From contig CBDHFQ010000029.1 in assembly GCA_965262565.1 (NCBI GenBank), forward strand, positions 310,001 through 374,000: a DNA stretch of 64,000 nt. Reading direction: 5' to 3'. Positions 55,901 through 63,928 of this stretch are shown piece by piece. Numbering within the stretch: position 1 is the first letter of the stretch; each line of letters begins with the position of its first letter. The notes below the pieces were generated by a model. The model searched no databases. It had not been told where the DNA came from and saw nothing but the letters and a program-made list of their open reading frames with translations. Origin of the DNA: CBDHFQ01 sp965262565. GTDB taxonomy: Bacteria; Bacteroidota; Bacteroidia; J057. The position numbers were made by a program, and so were the translations under genes.

Positions 55901-57876
55901 TCCAAAACAATATTGTATTCCCCACCGCTGGTGTAGGTATGATTAGGTTCTTTGTCCGTACTATTAGATCCATCTCCAAAGTCCCAGCGATAAGTGTCTG
56001 CTCCTATAGAAGTATTTTTTATGTCTAACTGATAAGGTAATTGACACCCTATATCTTCTGTTACTGAAAAACTCGCTCTTGGTGGTAAAATACGTATAAA
56101 GTCTTCCTCAATCATGGTATCCCTGCATCCTCTATCTGATATAATCAGGCTGACAGTAAACAAGCCGGTATCTGTATACACGTGAGAAGGTTCCCATGCG
56201 CCGGAAACCTGGCCATCTCCGAATATCCAAAGGGCCGAATCTGCATTAGCACTGTTATTGGTGAATTGTATTCCATTTTCCACACAACTCGTCCTTACTT
56301 TAGCTCCGAATTCTGCTTTTGGAGGGGTACCGACAAAAATAATCTGATCCAGTTGGAGGGTTTCGGAACATCCACTCGCTGTAGAAAGGATCGCCTTGAC
56401 TTGGAAGGTCCCCGCTTCCGTGTAAGTGTAGCTTGGGGTAAGTTCTGTGGAGGTTTCACCATTTCCAAAATCCCATACGATATTCGAAATCTGCTGGTCG
56501 GTAGCCAACACGGGATTAAAATTCACCTTTAATGGACTACATCCGCTAACAGTAGATGCTAAAATCTCTTTTACGGGTTTGTATACTTCAATGGTATCTT
56601 CATATTCACTCGTACAACCACTTTCAAAGGTACTCACCAACTTAACTTGATGGGTACCCTCTTCATCAAAAATGACGGTGGGAAATGGCTCTTGTGAAAT
56701 GAGTTTATTGTCTAATATCCATCGATAAGATACGGCATCATTTGCTGTTGGTGTGAAATTAATCGAGACTGGAAATTCACAATATGCTTTAGGATTAACA
56801 TTGAAGGAACTATTGGAAAAGGTATTTATTTCGATGGAAGTAGAAACAGGGGGTGTGCAGCTTTCTTCAGACAATAGTCTTGCAGTGATAGTATATGTTC
56901 CCGGGGTATCAAAAGTGAATATTTTTCGCGGTCTCGCGGTATCTTTAATCCCATTTCCCAGATCCCATTCTATCCATGCACTGGGGGGGGCAGTAAGATC
57001 AAACCGAACTGATTGGTTGGTACAAGCAATTAGTGGTGGGTTATCAAAAGAAAAATCATTATTTCCGATTTGAACAGCAGAGGTTTTATAGATTGAGTCT
57101 ACACATCCATTAGATGAGCTAATAACGTGAAGCACATCAAAGGAACCCATATCAGGATAAGAATGAACAGGATTAGGCTGATTGCTGATACTTCCTGTAC
57201 CAAAATCCCAGAAGTGTTGAAAGCTAGGATCAGTTTGTGCTGAATTAAAGGAAACATTGGCGGGTGGTTGGCATGAGAAGGCAGGTTCTACAGAAAACTC
57301 AGCGCTGGGAATAGGTTTTACTTCTATGAATTTATTTTGGGTTAAAATGCTTTGGCAGCCTTGGGAATCTTTGATAGACACAGTGATGGTATATGCCCCT
57401 GGGTTTTCATATACATGAGTTGGGGCTGCCTCACTGCTGGCATTGCCATCACCAAAGTCCCATGACCATTCCGTTATCTGAACAAATGAAGGAGTTGCAT
57501 TGCTGGAAAACCGGATTTCTTCTCCTACACATGCGAGTTGTTTATCTGGATTAATGGAAACGGGAGGTCCATTTAGTACATTGATATAATTCGTTTTTAT
57601 TAATGAGTCCTTAGAACCATCCGCTTTCGTAATGACCAACTTAATATCGTAGGTCCCGGCATCTATATACGCAATTCCCGGATGCTGAAATTGAGAAGCA
57701 GATCCATTTCCCAAAGTCCATTCCCAGCTGACAGCCTCAGGACTATTGTCAGTAAATTTAACTACAAGTGGTTTACAGCCAGTAGTTACATCTGCCGTGA
57801 ATTGTACTTGAGCCTGAATGAATTGAATGTAAAAGAAACAAAAACTAAAGAACAGATATATATTTAATCTCCCCAT
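52957..57876 (-). CDS. Giant PKD-repeat T9SS-secreted protein with type B sorting domain
   Basis: 1639 residues from ATG 57876 (a longer in-frame start at 57930 would place 18 residues before the signal peptide MGRLNIYLFFSFCFFYIQFIQA). About fourteen tandem PKD domains, each ~85 residues with a W-x-W-x-F/L-G-D/N-G core (for example ITEWSWDFGDG, KWNWNFGTN, FHWEFGNG-type variants), fill residues ~24-1170. A ~350-residue FN3-like region with Cys pairs follows. The C-terminus FVPNAFSPNDDGTNDYF to TVTVIR is a CHU_C type B T9SS domain. It is probably a surface adhesin or extracellular scaffold. The coding strand contains a C8 run at 56990-56983. Confidence 0.93.
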   Translation of the reverse strand: MGRLNIYLFFSFCFFYIQFIQAQVQFTADVTTGCKPLVVKFTDNSPEAVSWEWTLGNGSASQFQHPGIAYIDAGTYDIKLVITKADGSKDSLIKTNYINVLNGPPVSINPDKQLACVGEEIRFSSNATPSFVQITEWSWDFGDGNASSEAAPTHVYENPGAYTITVSIKDSQGCQSILTQNKFIEVKPIPSAEFSVEPAFSCQPPANVSFNSAQTDPSFQHFWDFGTGSISNQPNPVHSYPDMGSFDVLHVISSSNGCVDSIYKTSAVQIGNNDFSFDNPPLIACTNQSVRFDLTAPPSAWIEWDLGNGIKDTARPRKIFTFDTPGTYTITARLLSEESCTPPVSTSIEINTFSNSSFNVNPKAYCEFPVSINFTPTANDAVSYRWILDNKLISQEPFPTVIFDEEGTHQVKLVSTFESGCTSEYEDTIEVYKPVKEILASTVSGCSPLKVNFNPVLATDQQISNIVWDFGNGETSTELTPSYTYTEAGTFQVKAILSTASGCSETLQLDQIIFVGTPPKAEFGAKVRTSCVENGIQFTNNSANADSALWIFGDGQVSGAWEPSHVYTDTGLFTVSLIISDRGCRDTMIEEDFIRILPPRASFSVTEDIGCQLPYQLDIKNTSIGADTYRWDFGDGSNSTDKEPNHTYTSGGEYNIVLEVTNDETGCTHIADFPMTISSIKADFDIGDVDGCAPVSVQFTDVSEGAEKWNWNFGTNRTSNKQHPIIAFSTGTYDVSLIVSNQEGCTDTLTQEQAIKVNGPKFNFTSDVKNGCAPLSVKFTANNNGETNISQWNWTFGDGKFSSAQHPSHSYKEGGVYTVSLEAIDEGGCSAKLEKKEYIHVFEPKASFDIPLALSCKEFPVKFRNTSQGSNFTYYWDFGDGTTSTSPNPSHTYTSDGAYDISFAITDGAGCTDTLTQINAVRIRALEASFTASDTFADCPPLLTEFSSPNTEVDSIVGWHWEFGNGSSSSEKYPSHLYPTAGVYDVSLAIEDKAGCRDTLLKRAYIRINGPSGSFSAAPLSGCPPLEVSFTSLTQDAISFQWDMDDGTLLEGESPTYTYTTSGVYTPRLILEDEFGCQVLLSMEDPIDVFTPPVASFNLADSIGCLEIPVVLSAGQSEEKDIISWQWNLGDGSTAKGQTVEHIYQEAINYDISLLVEDAQGCKDTLISKEAIRILENIVPSPSDIHVASVQSNTEISLTFAPYLNSRNDFSAYHILRKTPEAGYELIGTIKELMDTIYTDDGVDALEQVYCYKVQVENKCKLRSDLTQTGEHCTIELSTTPLQDQILLNWNAYKGWAPKAYQIFRVSDYQAGNMKFLARVDGNTLAYLDKEMDCYEEFSYRIQAVQNLPYSSLSDSAKARPFHDPPTEKILPIYATVENDTAVKLEWFPPIDPGLNSIILERKKGSAFQLLTSFEPPNEIDFIDNTADVHQLSYTYRLFAQDTCGDLTPLGRIARSILLQASISAGRILLDWNLYRKWENDARIYHLEVFDESKNDFITVATLEEGITDYTDTYTYLSQAAYCYRIIAFEKEGNEAESVSNLACVTPPPLLFVPNAFSPNDDGTNDYFRIQGPFVEWFHLKIFNRWGEKIYETYNLEQGWSGKTYSGESVPEGVYVYTVEGAGYDNQVIRKAGTVTVIR

Positions 57877-57930
57877 TAAATTACCAATGGGTATTTTCCG
57901 GTAATTCCTCATCATAAAACTACATTTCAA

Positions 57931-58332
57931 ATAATACTAATAAATGTATAATATGAATTCGAAATTTTTTAGTTAATAGATTGATAGATCTTAACTAACT
58001 ATGCTTTCGACTGATAAAGGTAGGTTTTTACTGTTCTATTCATCATTCTATCGTAGAAGGTTACAAAAGTCTTCAAGAATGTGCTCACTTTGGGTTAAGG
58101 ATTATTTCAGGTATAGACAGTAGTACTTATTGTTAGATTATGGAGTCTTTGTGCCTTCCTTTCTGGCTAGATAGGATCTGGAGAATAAAGAGGTTATCAG
58201 CGAAAGTGCTCCACACGCTTAGAAAATAGGTATGCACGCATATGTCATGCCCATCTACGCTTGATGTTTACTGGCTAACTTCTTCGTTTTTCCTGCGTGT
58301 AACATGTAAGTCAACGATGTAAGAACAGCAAT
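57931..58332. other. 402-bp divergent intergenic region
   Basis: Separates the PKD gene (minus) from the small Phe/Gly-rich protein (plus) and should hold both promoters. An inverted repeat TTAGTTAA (57969-57976) / TTAACTAA (57991-57998) with a 14-nt spacer lies ~90 bp upstream of the PKD start. I see no ORF or RNA gene. Confidence 0.4.
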
Positions 58333-58761
58333 ATGAAATACAATATGAGAAATCCATTTAAATACGCCACGATTCTTGTTGTGAGTATGTTCTTCTTTAT
58401 CGGGACGAGTATGGCACAAGAGGCAAATGTGGCGGTGAATTCGAGCGAAGCTGCGACGATCAGCAGTTTAATCGACAACATTGATCTATTAAAACAGGAG
58501 AAAAAAGAATTAAAATCCGTGGATAAAAATTCCTTGAGTGAATCCGAGAGGAAAGCATGGAAAGGTGAATTAAGAGAAGTGAGAAGGGAGTTGAATAAGG
58601 AGAGGAACAAATTGAATACGATTCAAAATATTAACGATCCTTTTTTCAATAGATGGGGATTTTATGGACCCTTTGGCCCTCCCTTCGGATTTGCTTACAG
58701 TCCTTTCTTTTGGGGCGGTTTTAACAGACCCTTTATTGGATACGGAGCCTTCTGTTGGTAG
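58333..58761 (+). CDS. Small secreted coiled-coil protein with aromatic/Gly tail
   Basis: 142 residues; a signal peptide ends near GTSMAQ (about residue 29). Residues ~40-95 are a charged, heptad-like helix (LLKQEKKELKSV, ESERKAWKGELREVRREL). The last ~45 residues are depleted of charge and rich in Phe, Gly, Pro, Trp and Tyr (RWGFYGPFGPPFG, FFWGGFNRPFIGYG), ending in CW. I recognise no family. The tail resembles low-complexity adhesive or self-associating segments. It is followed by a strong terminator and so is monocistronic. Confidence 0.75.
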   Translation: MKYNMRNPFKYATILVVSMFFFIGTSMAQEANVAVNSSEAATISSLIDNIDLLKQEKKELKSVDKNSLSESERKAWKGELREVRRELNKERNKLNTIQNINDPFFNRWGFYGPFGPPFGFAYSPFFWGGFNRPFIGYGAFCW

Positions 58762-58843
58762 GACCAGGATAAAGATTAATAATAGTAGCGTGTTAAGTTT
58801 AGAATTGGTAGTGTGTTAGGTAGGGTTTGAGTGAGTGTGTGAG

Positions 58844-58867
58844 GTGTCCGCTTCGGCGGACACTTTT
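58844..58867 (+). terminator. UUCG-capped terminator
   Basis: GTGTCCGC (58844-58851), loop TTCG, GCGGACAC (58856-58863), then TTTT (58864-58867). A perfect 8-bp GC-rich stem with a C(UUCG)G tetraloop. It closes the transcript of the small secreted protein and shows that the GTG frame start at 58835 of the next ORF is not its true start. Confidence 0.85.
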
Positions 58868-58933
58868 GTCATTTATAATCCCTTTCGGTTCTTTAATATA
58901 TATATGTTAAATTTATACGGAACGACTGCTCAC

Positions 58934-60199
58934 ATGGAGAAAAACACTATGTTGAATACAGCCACTAATAACGAAATAGGAATAGTGGATGAGGCTTCAA
59001 AATTTGTCCAGCAAATTTTGAAAGAACAGCTTTCTAAGGATCTTGTCTATCATGATTATAAGCATACCAAAAATGTGGCTAAGGCTGCCCAACAAATAGG
59101 GGAGAATGAAGGCTTATCGAGCGAAGAGATGGAAATTCTTTTGTTGGCTGCATGGTTTCACGATACTGGATTCAGCAAAACATATAAAGGACACGAACAG
59201 GCGAGCAAAGAAATTGCCGAAAATTTTCTTCAGGAAAAGGGATATGATCCTGAAAAGATTAGCCTTGTAGGAGAAACCATTTTGGCTACCGAATATCCAC
59301 CAAGTCCTCAGAATTCGCTACAGAAAGTGCTATGCGATGCTGATTTTGTGCATTTTGGTAAAAAATCCTACCATGAAAAGCTAGAAGCTTTAAGAAGAGA
59401 AAAGGAAGTAGTATTGGGAGAATACTACTCTGATCTAGAGTGGATGGAGAAAAATGTAGCTTTCCTGGAAGGGCACACCTATTTCACCTCATATGCTCAG
59501 GAAGTGTACGGTTTAGGGAAATCAACTAATTATAAAGCTCAAAAAAAGCAGTTGAAAAAATCCCGAAAAAAGGAAAAAGAACTGATTGCCGAAAAGTTAA
59601 ATATAGATGAAAGCAAAATTGAACAGCTAGCCAAAAAGTATTCCAAGGTTCAGGGAAGAGCTGAGAGAGGAGTTGAAACAATGTTCAGATTAACTTCCAG
59701 GAATCATATGTCATTAAGTGAAATGGCAGATAGTAAGGCTAACATCATGATATCTGTGAATTCGATTATTATCACCATTCTCATTGGAGCCTTAGCCCCC
59801 AAACTGGACAGTAATCCGCATTTATTGATTCCGACCTTTGTCATGCTGACGCTGAATTTAATTTCAGTCATCTTTGCTATTCTTGCTACGCGGCCAAATA
59901 TTACTAAAGGGGTCTTTACTAGGGAAAATATTGAAAAACGTCAGGTGAATTTATTGTTTTTTGGGAATTTTCACAGAATGAGTAGAGATGAGTACAAGTG
60001 GGGAATGAAGCAAATGTTAGATGATGGAGATTATCTCTATTCGTCTCTCATTGATGATATCTATTTTCTTGGAGTAGTATTAGGAAAGAAATATCGCTTC
60101 CTAAGGATCTCCTATACTATATTTATGTTTGGCCTGGTTATTACAGTTATTGTATTCTTTTTCTCTATCGTATTCTTAAATGGAGGGATTGATCTGTAA
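58934..60199 (+). CDS. HD phosphohydrolase fused to PycTM-like membrane domain
   Basis: 421 residues from ATG 58934 (ATG 58949, with GGAGA upstream, and 58904 are alternatives; the frame from 58835 lies in a terminator). Residues ~15-190 are an HD domain: VYHDYKHTKNV, the HD pair in AAWFHDTGF (H76, D77) and CDADFVHFG (D135, D137), so metal ligands look intact. A charged linker (200-240) is followed by SLSEMADSKANIMISVN and helices at ~270-288, 296-318 and 391-416, the PycTM/DUF5706 arrangement of Pycsar effectors. No cyclase gene is adjacent. A cyclic-nucleotide or nucleotide hydrolase that signals to a membrane pore is one hypothesis. Confidence 0.85.
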   Translation: MEKNTMLNTATNNEIGIVDEASKFVQQILKEQLSKDLVYHDYKHTKNVAKAAQQIGENEGLSSEEMEILLLAAWFHDTGFSKTYKGHEQASKEIAENFLQEKGYDPEKISLVGETILATEYPPSPQNSLQKVLCDADFVHFGKKSYHEKLEALRREKEVVLGEYYSDLEWMEKNVAFLEGHTYFTSYAQEVYGLGKSTNYKAQKKQLKKSRKKEKELIAEKLNIDESKIEQLAKKYSKVQGRAERGVETMFRLTSRNHMSLSEMADSKANIMISVNSIIITILIGALAPKLDSNPHLLIPTFVMLTLNLISVIFAILATRPNITKGVFTRENIEKRQVNLLFFGNFHRMSRDEYKWGMKQMLDDGDYLYSSLIDDIYFLGVVLGKKYRFLRISYTIFMFGLVITVIVFFFSIVFLNGGIDL

Positions 60200-60222
60200 C
60201 AAGCTGATAGTTAAAATCCCAC

Positions 60223-60252
60223 AAAAAAAGGCACTTATCACTAAGCACCTTT
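60223..60252 (-). terminator. Terminator of the SPOR-domain gene
   Basis: On the minus strand AAAGGTGCTTA (60252-60242), loop GTGA, TAAGTGCCTTT (60237-60227) pair over 11 bp with two wobble pairs, and continue into a T-run at 60229-60223. The plus-strand copy would have two mismatches, so it works mainly leftward. Confidence 0.75.
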
Positions 60253-60299
60253 GATTATTTTCCTTAATTGTGGAAACAATACTTGAGATAGTTTGTGCT

Positions 60300-60950
60300 T
60301 TATTTTAAGGTATGAGTAAAAGCGGTACTATACCCAAGACTTTTCGCCCTATTGAGAATAATACTTTGTTGTGGACCAGTTGGTGAATCAAACAATCCAA
60401 CATAAATTTTAAATAAGCCATTTTCATATCTGAAAAATACATCTTCAAATTCAAGTATCAACGGTTGTAAATCGTTGCTCGATATTCTAGAAACACTGGC
60501 TATTTGAATGGTATATCTGGTTCTGTCGACAGAACGAGTGCGCCACATACTTATATCCTCATTCCAGACATAAGAATTTCCATAAATAAAAGCCTGGTCG
60601 AATCCAAGATCGGGATATTTATCTCCTAATTTCCTGATCTCTGTCCAAACATACACTACTGTCGTTTCATCCAGATAATCCCCCAGAATAAGACGTTGGA
60701 AATTTTCTTCCACTTGTCCCTGAGGAGTAACATTAAATACATCCGCTTTGCGTAAAATCCCGAGTCCTGTTAACAGTTCAAAATCAGCCTTATTCATGAT
60801 GGCTCTGTAGTCTTCCACCTTACTGTTCATGTTTTTGCGATTTACTCCCAGTTGAATGCGGTAAATATCTCTTGGCGTCTCAAAAACCTGCCCCAAGGTA
60901 GTGAAGTAAAGACTCCCCAAAACCATCAAAATCATACATCTCTTTAACAT
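60300..60950 (-). CDS. Secreted protein with two SPOR-like segments
   Basis: 216 residues with a signal peptide (MLKRCMILMVLGSLYFTTLGQ). Two segments resemble SPOR beta-alpha-beta units: YRIQLGVNRKNMNSKVEDY (~29) and YTIQIASVSRISSNDLQPL to YVGLFDSPTGPQQSIILNRA near the C-terminus, the latter with the usual 'V-G-x-F' strand. SPOR domains bind denuded peptidoglycan at division sites. The N-terminal copy is more divergent. It is monocistronic with its own terminator. Confidence 0.75.
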   Translation of the reverse strand: MLKRCMILMVLGSLYFTTLGQVFETPRDIYRIQLGVNRKNMNSKVEDYRAIMNKADFELLTGLGILRKADVFNVTPQGQVEENFQRLILGDYLDETTVVYVWTEIRKLGDKYPDLGFDQAFIYGNSYVWNEDISMWRTRSVDRTRYTIQIASVSRISSNDLQPLILEFEDVFFRYENGLFKIYVGLFDSPTGPQQSIILNRAKSLGYSTAFTHTLK

Positions 60951-61146
60951 AATACTCCAGAAAATTTGTGTTGATGTGAATATTTATGAAAATTAATTAA
61001 AGGTTGAATATAACGATAATTTAGATGAAACAAGAAATGAATGATATGAATATTGGCATAAAGCAATTATCCATAGCTTAAAAAACAGCTTTTTAGAAAG
61101 ACTTAGCTAAAAAAAACATAAAATCTGCTCCAACGTAAAAAATGTG

Positions 61147-61407
61147 ATGTCGATAGTGTCAAAAATACTTTCCTTTATTTTATTACTCTTTATCCGTATT
61201 TACCAGGGAGTTATATCTCCATTTTTTCCTTCCGCTTGTAGGTATGCACCTACTTGTTCCCAATATGCCATAGAGGCTATTCGATTACATGGACCGTGGA
61301 AAGGGGGGCGTCTGGCATTTAACCGAATACTGCGATGTCATCCTTGGAGAGAAGGGGGATATGATCCCGTTCCTCCAGTTCATTCCCGGGAAGAACGAGA
61401 TGTTTAA
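61147..61407 (+). CDS. yidD: Membrane protein insertion efficiency factor YidD
   Basis: 86 residues from ATG 61147 (a GTG immediately before it at 61144 is an alternative). N-terminal amphipathic segment, then RIYQGVISPFFPSACRYAPTC, QYAIEAIRLHGP and RILRCHPWREGGYDPVP, which are the diagnostic YidD (DUF37) motifs including the three conserved Cys. YidD assists YidC-dependent membrane protein insertion. It is usually near rnpA-yidC but here it stands alone, convergent with the M1 peptidase. Confidence 0.95.
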   Translation: MSIVSKILSFILLLFIRIYQGVISPFFPSACRYAPTCSQYAIEAIRLHGPWKGGRLAFNRILRCHPWREGGYDPVPPVHSREERDV

Positions 61408-61417
61408 ATAAAATACC

Positions 61418-63298
61418 CTATCGATTAGGAGTATCACCAGGCTCAGATTCCGCTTCCTCAGCCGTTGAATAGCGATTATCATCCATATTGATATCTGCCA
61501 TCCTCAAGGTAGGATCTATGACAATACTTTTGATCTCTTCCATAGGGCGATTGATAGAAAGAGGGTATTCCAGATGTGTCCATGGCCAGTCTTCCTGGAT
61601 TTGGGGATCAAGAGAATAAAAGGAATCTTCTTTTTCGCCCCTCATTATCCTCATCGGAATATAAATATATTCTTTCTGGCCATCTTCATAGGTAATCATG
61701 AGGTCGATCGGCATAGGCATTAATCCCTTTTTCCTCAAAAGGATCGTGGTCTGGTCTTTTTGTTGATATACCGAATCTATACCATAGTCAATAAATTTTG
61801 CCGAATTAATCCAATATTCAAAGTACCAATCGAGTTCCAATCCGGACTCCTTTTCCATAATCCTTTTTAAATCTCTAGGTTCGGGATGTCTGAATTTCCA
61901 GCTGTTGTAATAGCGCTTCATGCCCTGAAAAAAAGCATCATTCCCTATAATATAGCTCAACTGGTGGAGGAAGACAGCCCCTTTCGAATAAGCGGATCTT
62001 CCATATGCAAAGTTGGTGTAAAAATGATCAGCATGGGTAGAAGAAGGTTCTTCTAACCTGGACTCAACGAGGGAAAAGTAGCCTCTATAACTTCCTTCAT
62101 GTGGATTAAGGGCATTTTGATCTAAAATTTTATTAATGACATAACTGGAAGCATAAGAAGTGAATCCTTCATCCATCCAGGCATAAAGAGATTCATTGGT
62201 AGCTAAGACATGTTGGAACCAGCTGTGAATGACCTCATGCACAGTGACTCCCAATAAACTTCTATAAGGTCTAAATCCGGTGATCATGGTACACATAGCG
62301 TATTCCATTCCGCCGTCACCTCCCTGGATCACAGAATAGGTAGGATATGGGTATTTGCCGAAAGTTTCATTCATAATTTGAAACAACTCTACGGTATGTG
62401 GTTGTAGTTTTTGCCAATGTTCTGTGATAGAGTCTGCTTCTGCTTGAAAAAAGAAATGAACCGTAGGACCATCAGGGACTTGTACGATCTCATGGGTATA
62501 ATCAGGATCCGCAGCCCAGGCAAAATCGTGAACATTATTTGCTATGAAGTTCCAGCTTAATTTTTCTTTGGGGGCCAATGAGTCGGAGACTGTTTTTTCA
62601 GCATATCCATATCCTATTTTTCCAGCATCTTGCAACACTCCTGAGGCAGCAACTACATAAGTAGGATCTATATGAATCGTAACGTCAAAATCGCCCCAAA
62701 CTCCATGGAATTCTCTGCTTATGTAAGGATTTGCATGCCAACCATCCAAATCATATTCGCACATTTTAGGATACCACTGTGTCATGGTGTATCGAACTCC
62801 TTCGGCATTATCCCGACCGGAGCGACGTATTTGTAGGGGAACCTGCCCTTCGAACTCCATATTAAAAATGGTCGAATCACCGGGATGTATCGGCTCGTTA
62901 AGGCTTACTTCCAGAATAGTACCTACACTTTCATAGTCCAGTGATTGATCACCATTGGTCAAAGAAATAACATGTAGGTAGCCAATTTCCTTTTCCGACA
63001 ATTTCTGTATGCGATCCTCCACTCTTCGATCGGGGTCCAGGATGTTTCTGGAGTGCACATCCATCATACTATTAGGTTGGAATGCATTAAAATATAAGTG
63101 GTAAAATACTTTAGTTAAGGTATCCGGAGAGTTATTAATATAAGTCAACCTCTGTGTACCGGAATATTGATTGGATGTCACATCCATATCTATATCCATA
63201 TGGTACGCTACTCTTTGTTGCCATCTGGGAACTTGTGCCATTAATCCGAGGACGGATAGTATACAAAACCCAGTGAGAAAAAACTGTTTGAGTCTCAT
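61418..63298 (-). CDS. Secreted M1-family zinc metallopeptidase
   Basis: 626 residues from ATG 63298, which gives the signal peptide MRLKQFFLTGFCILSVLGLMAQ; the frame extends to 63349. The zinc motif is HEVIH (H354, E355, H358) with third ligand E377 in MDEGFTSYA (HExxH-18-E). The substrate-anchoring GxMEN motif is GGMEY here. An N-terminal beta-saddle domain precedes it. These periplasmic or secreted M1 proteins are aminopeptidase-like. The gene's start lies 186 bp upstream of the divergent DUF3299-like gene. Confidence 0.93.
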   Translation of the reverse strand: MRLKQFFLTGFCILSVLGLMAQVPRWQQRVAYHMDIDMDVTSNQYSGTQRLTYINNSPDTLTKVFYHLYFNAFQPNSMMDVHSRNILDPDRRVEDRIQKLSEKEIGYLHVISLTNGDQSLDYESVGTILEVSLNEPIHPGDSTIFNMEFEGQVPLQIRRSGRDNAEGVRYTMTQWYPKMCEYDLDGWHANPYISREFHGVWGDFDVTIHIDPTYVVAASGVLQDAGKIGYGYAEKTVSDSLAPKEKLSWNFIANNVHDFAWAADPDYTHEIVQVPDGPTVHFFFQAEADSITEHWQKLQPHTVELFQIMNETFGKYPYPTYSVIQGGDGGMEYAMCTMITGFRPYRSLLGVTVHEVIHSWFQHVLATNESLYAWMDEGFTSYASSYVINKILDQNALNPHEGSYRGYFSLVESRLEEPSSTHADHFYTNFAYGRSAYSKGAVFLHQLSYIIGNDAFFQGMKRYYNSWKFRHPEPRDLKRIMEKESGLELDWYFEYWINSAKFIDYGIDSVYQQKDQTTILLRKKGLMPMPIDLMITYEDGQKEYIYIPMRIMRGEKEDSFYSLDPQIQEDWPWTHLEYPLSINRPMEEIKSIVIDPTLRMADINMDDNRYSTAEEAESEPGDTPNR

Positions 63299-63484
63299 AA
63301 TGAAATAGGTAAAAAGCAATGTTACGAAAATATTTCCTGTATTGCTCAACCTAAATTTGGAAACTTATTTTATTCCATAAACTTACTTTTTAGCTTAGCG
63401 TTATACTAAAAAATGCTATGTTAGCTCATGTTTAGTTAGTTAACCGTAAAGCTGAATTATTGTCATTGCTAAATCTCCGAACTA

Positions 63485-63928
63485 ATGAAGTATCCTCTTG
63501 TCGTTTTTGCTCAATTTATCGGAATTGTCATGTGTATTTCGGTATCTGCCCAGACAAAAATTACCTGGGAAATGCTTGCCAATGTAGAGTACGATTTTGT
63601 ACACAGTGAAGAATATCAGGCATATTATTCCCAAATGATTCCTTCTGAAGATATTGCAGCATTGGATGGAAAGAAAGTCACCATCTCTGGCTTCATTTTA
63701 CCCGTGTCTACTGACGGGCAAGATTATTTCTTATCTGCCTATCCGTTTAGTGCCTGTTTTTTTTGTGGTGGAGCAGGTCAGGAGTCAGTGATAGAATTAA
63801 AATTACAGGATGAAAATGCAAGGTATGAAGTTGATGATGTTTTGACATTTAATGGTACACTTCGGTTAAATGATGTTCCTTTTGAAATGAGTTATATTCT
63901 CGAAGAAGCCACGCCCATTACACAATAG
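63485..63928 (+). CDS. Secreted DUF3299-like protein with FSACFFCGG motif
   Basis: 147 residues with a signal peptide ending near SVSAQ. LDGKKVTISGFILPVSTDG and FSACFFCGGAGQESVIEL are the features of DUF3299-type proteins, in which the C-x-x-C turn follows a beta strand; QES may join in a metal or redox site. No function is established for the family. It is close to the right edge; the final ~70 bp of the window contain no further feature I can support. Confidence 0.75.
   Translation: MKYPLVVFAQFIGIVMCISVSAQTKITWEMLANVEYDFVHSEEYQAYYSQMIPSEDIAALDGKKVTISGFILPVSTDGQDYFLSAYPFSACFFCGGAGQESVIELKLQDENARYEVDDVLTFNGTLRLNDVPFEMSYILEEATPITQ

Noticed and set aside
52957..57876. Apparent large tandem duplication in the PKD gene
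   Set aside because: The repeats are diverged protein domains, not recent DNA duplication or an assembly artefact.
58835..58933. GTG-initiated N-terminal extension of the HD-PycTM gene
   Set aside because: It overlaps the strong UUCG terminator of the previous gene (58844-58867).
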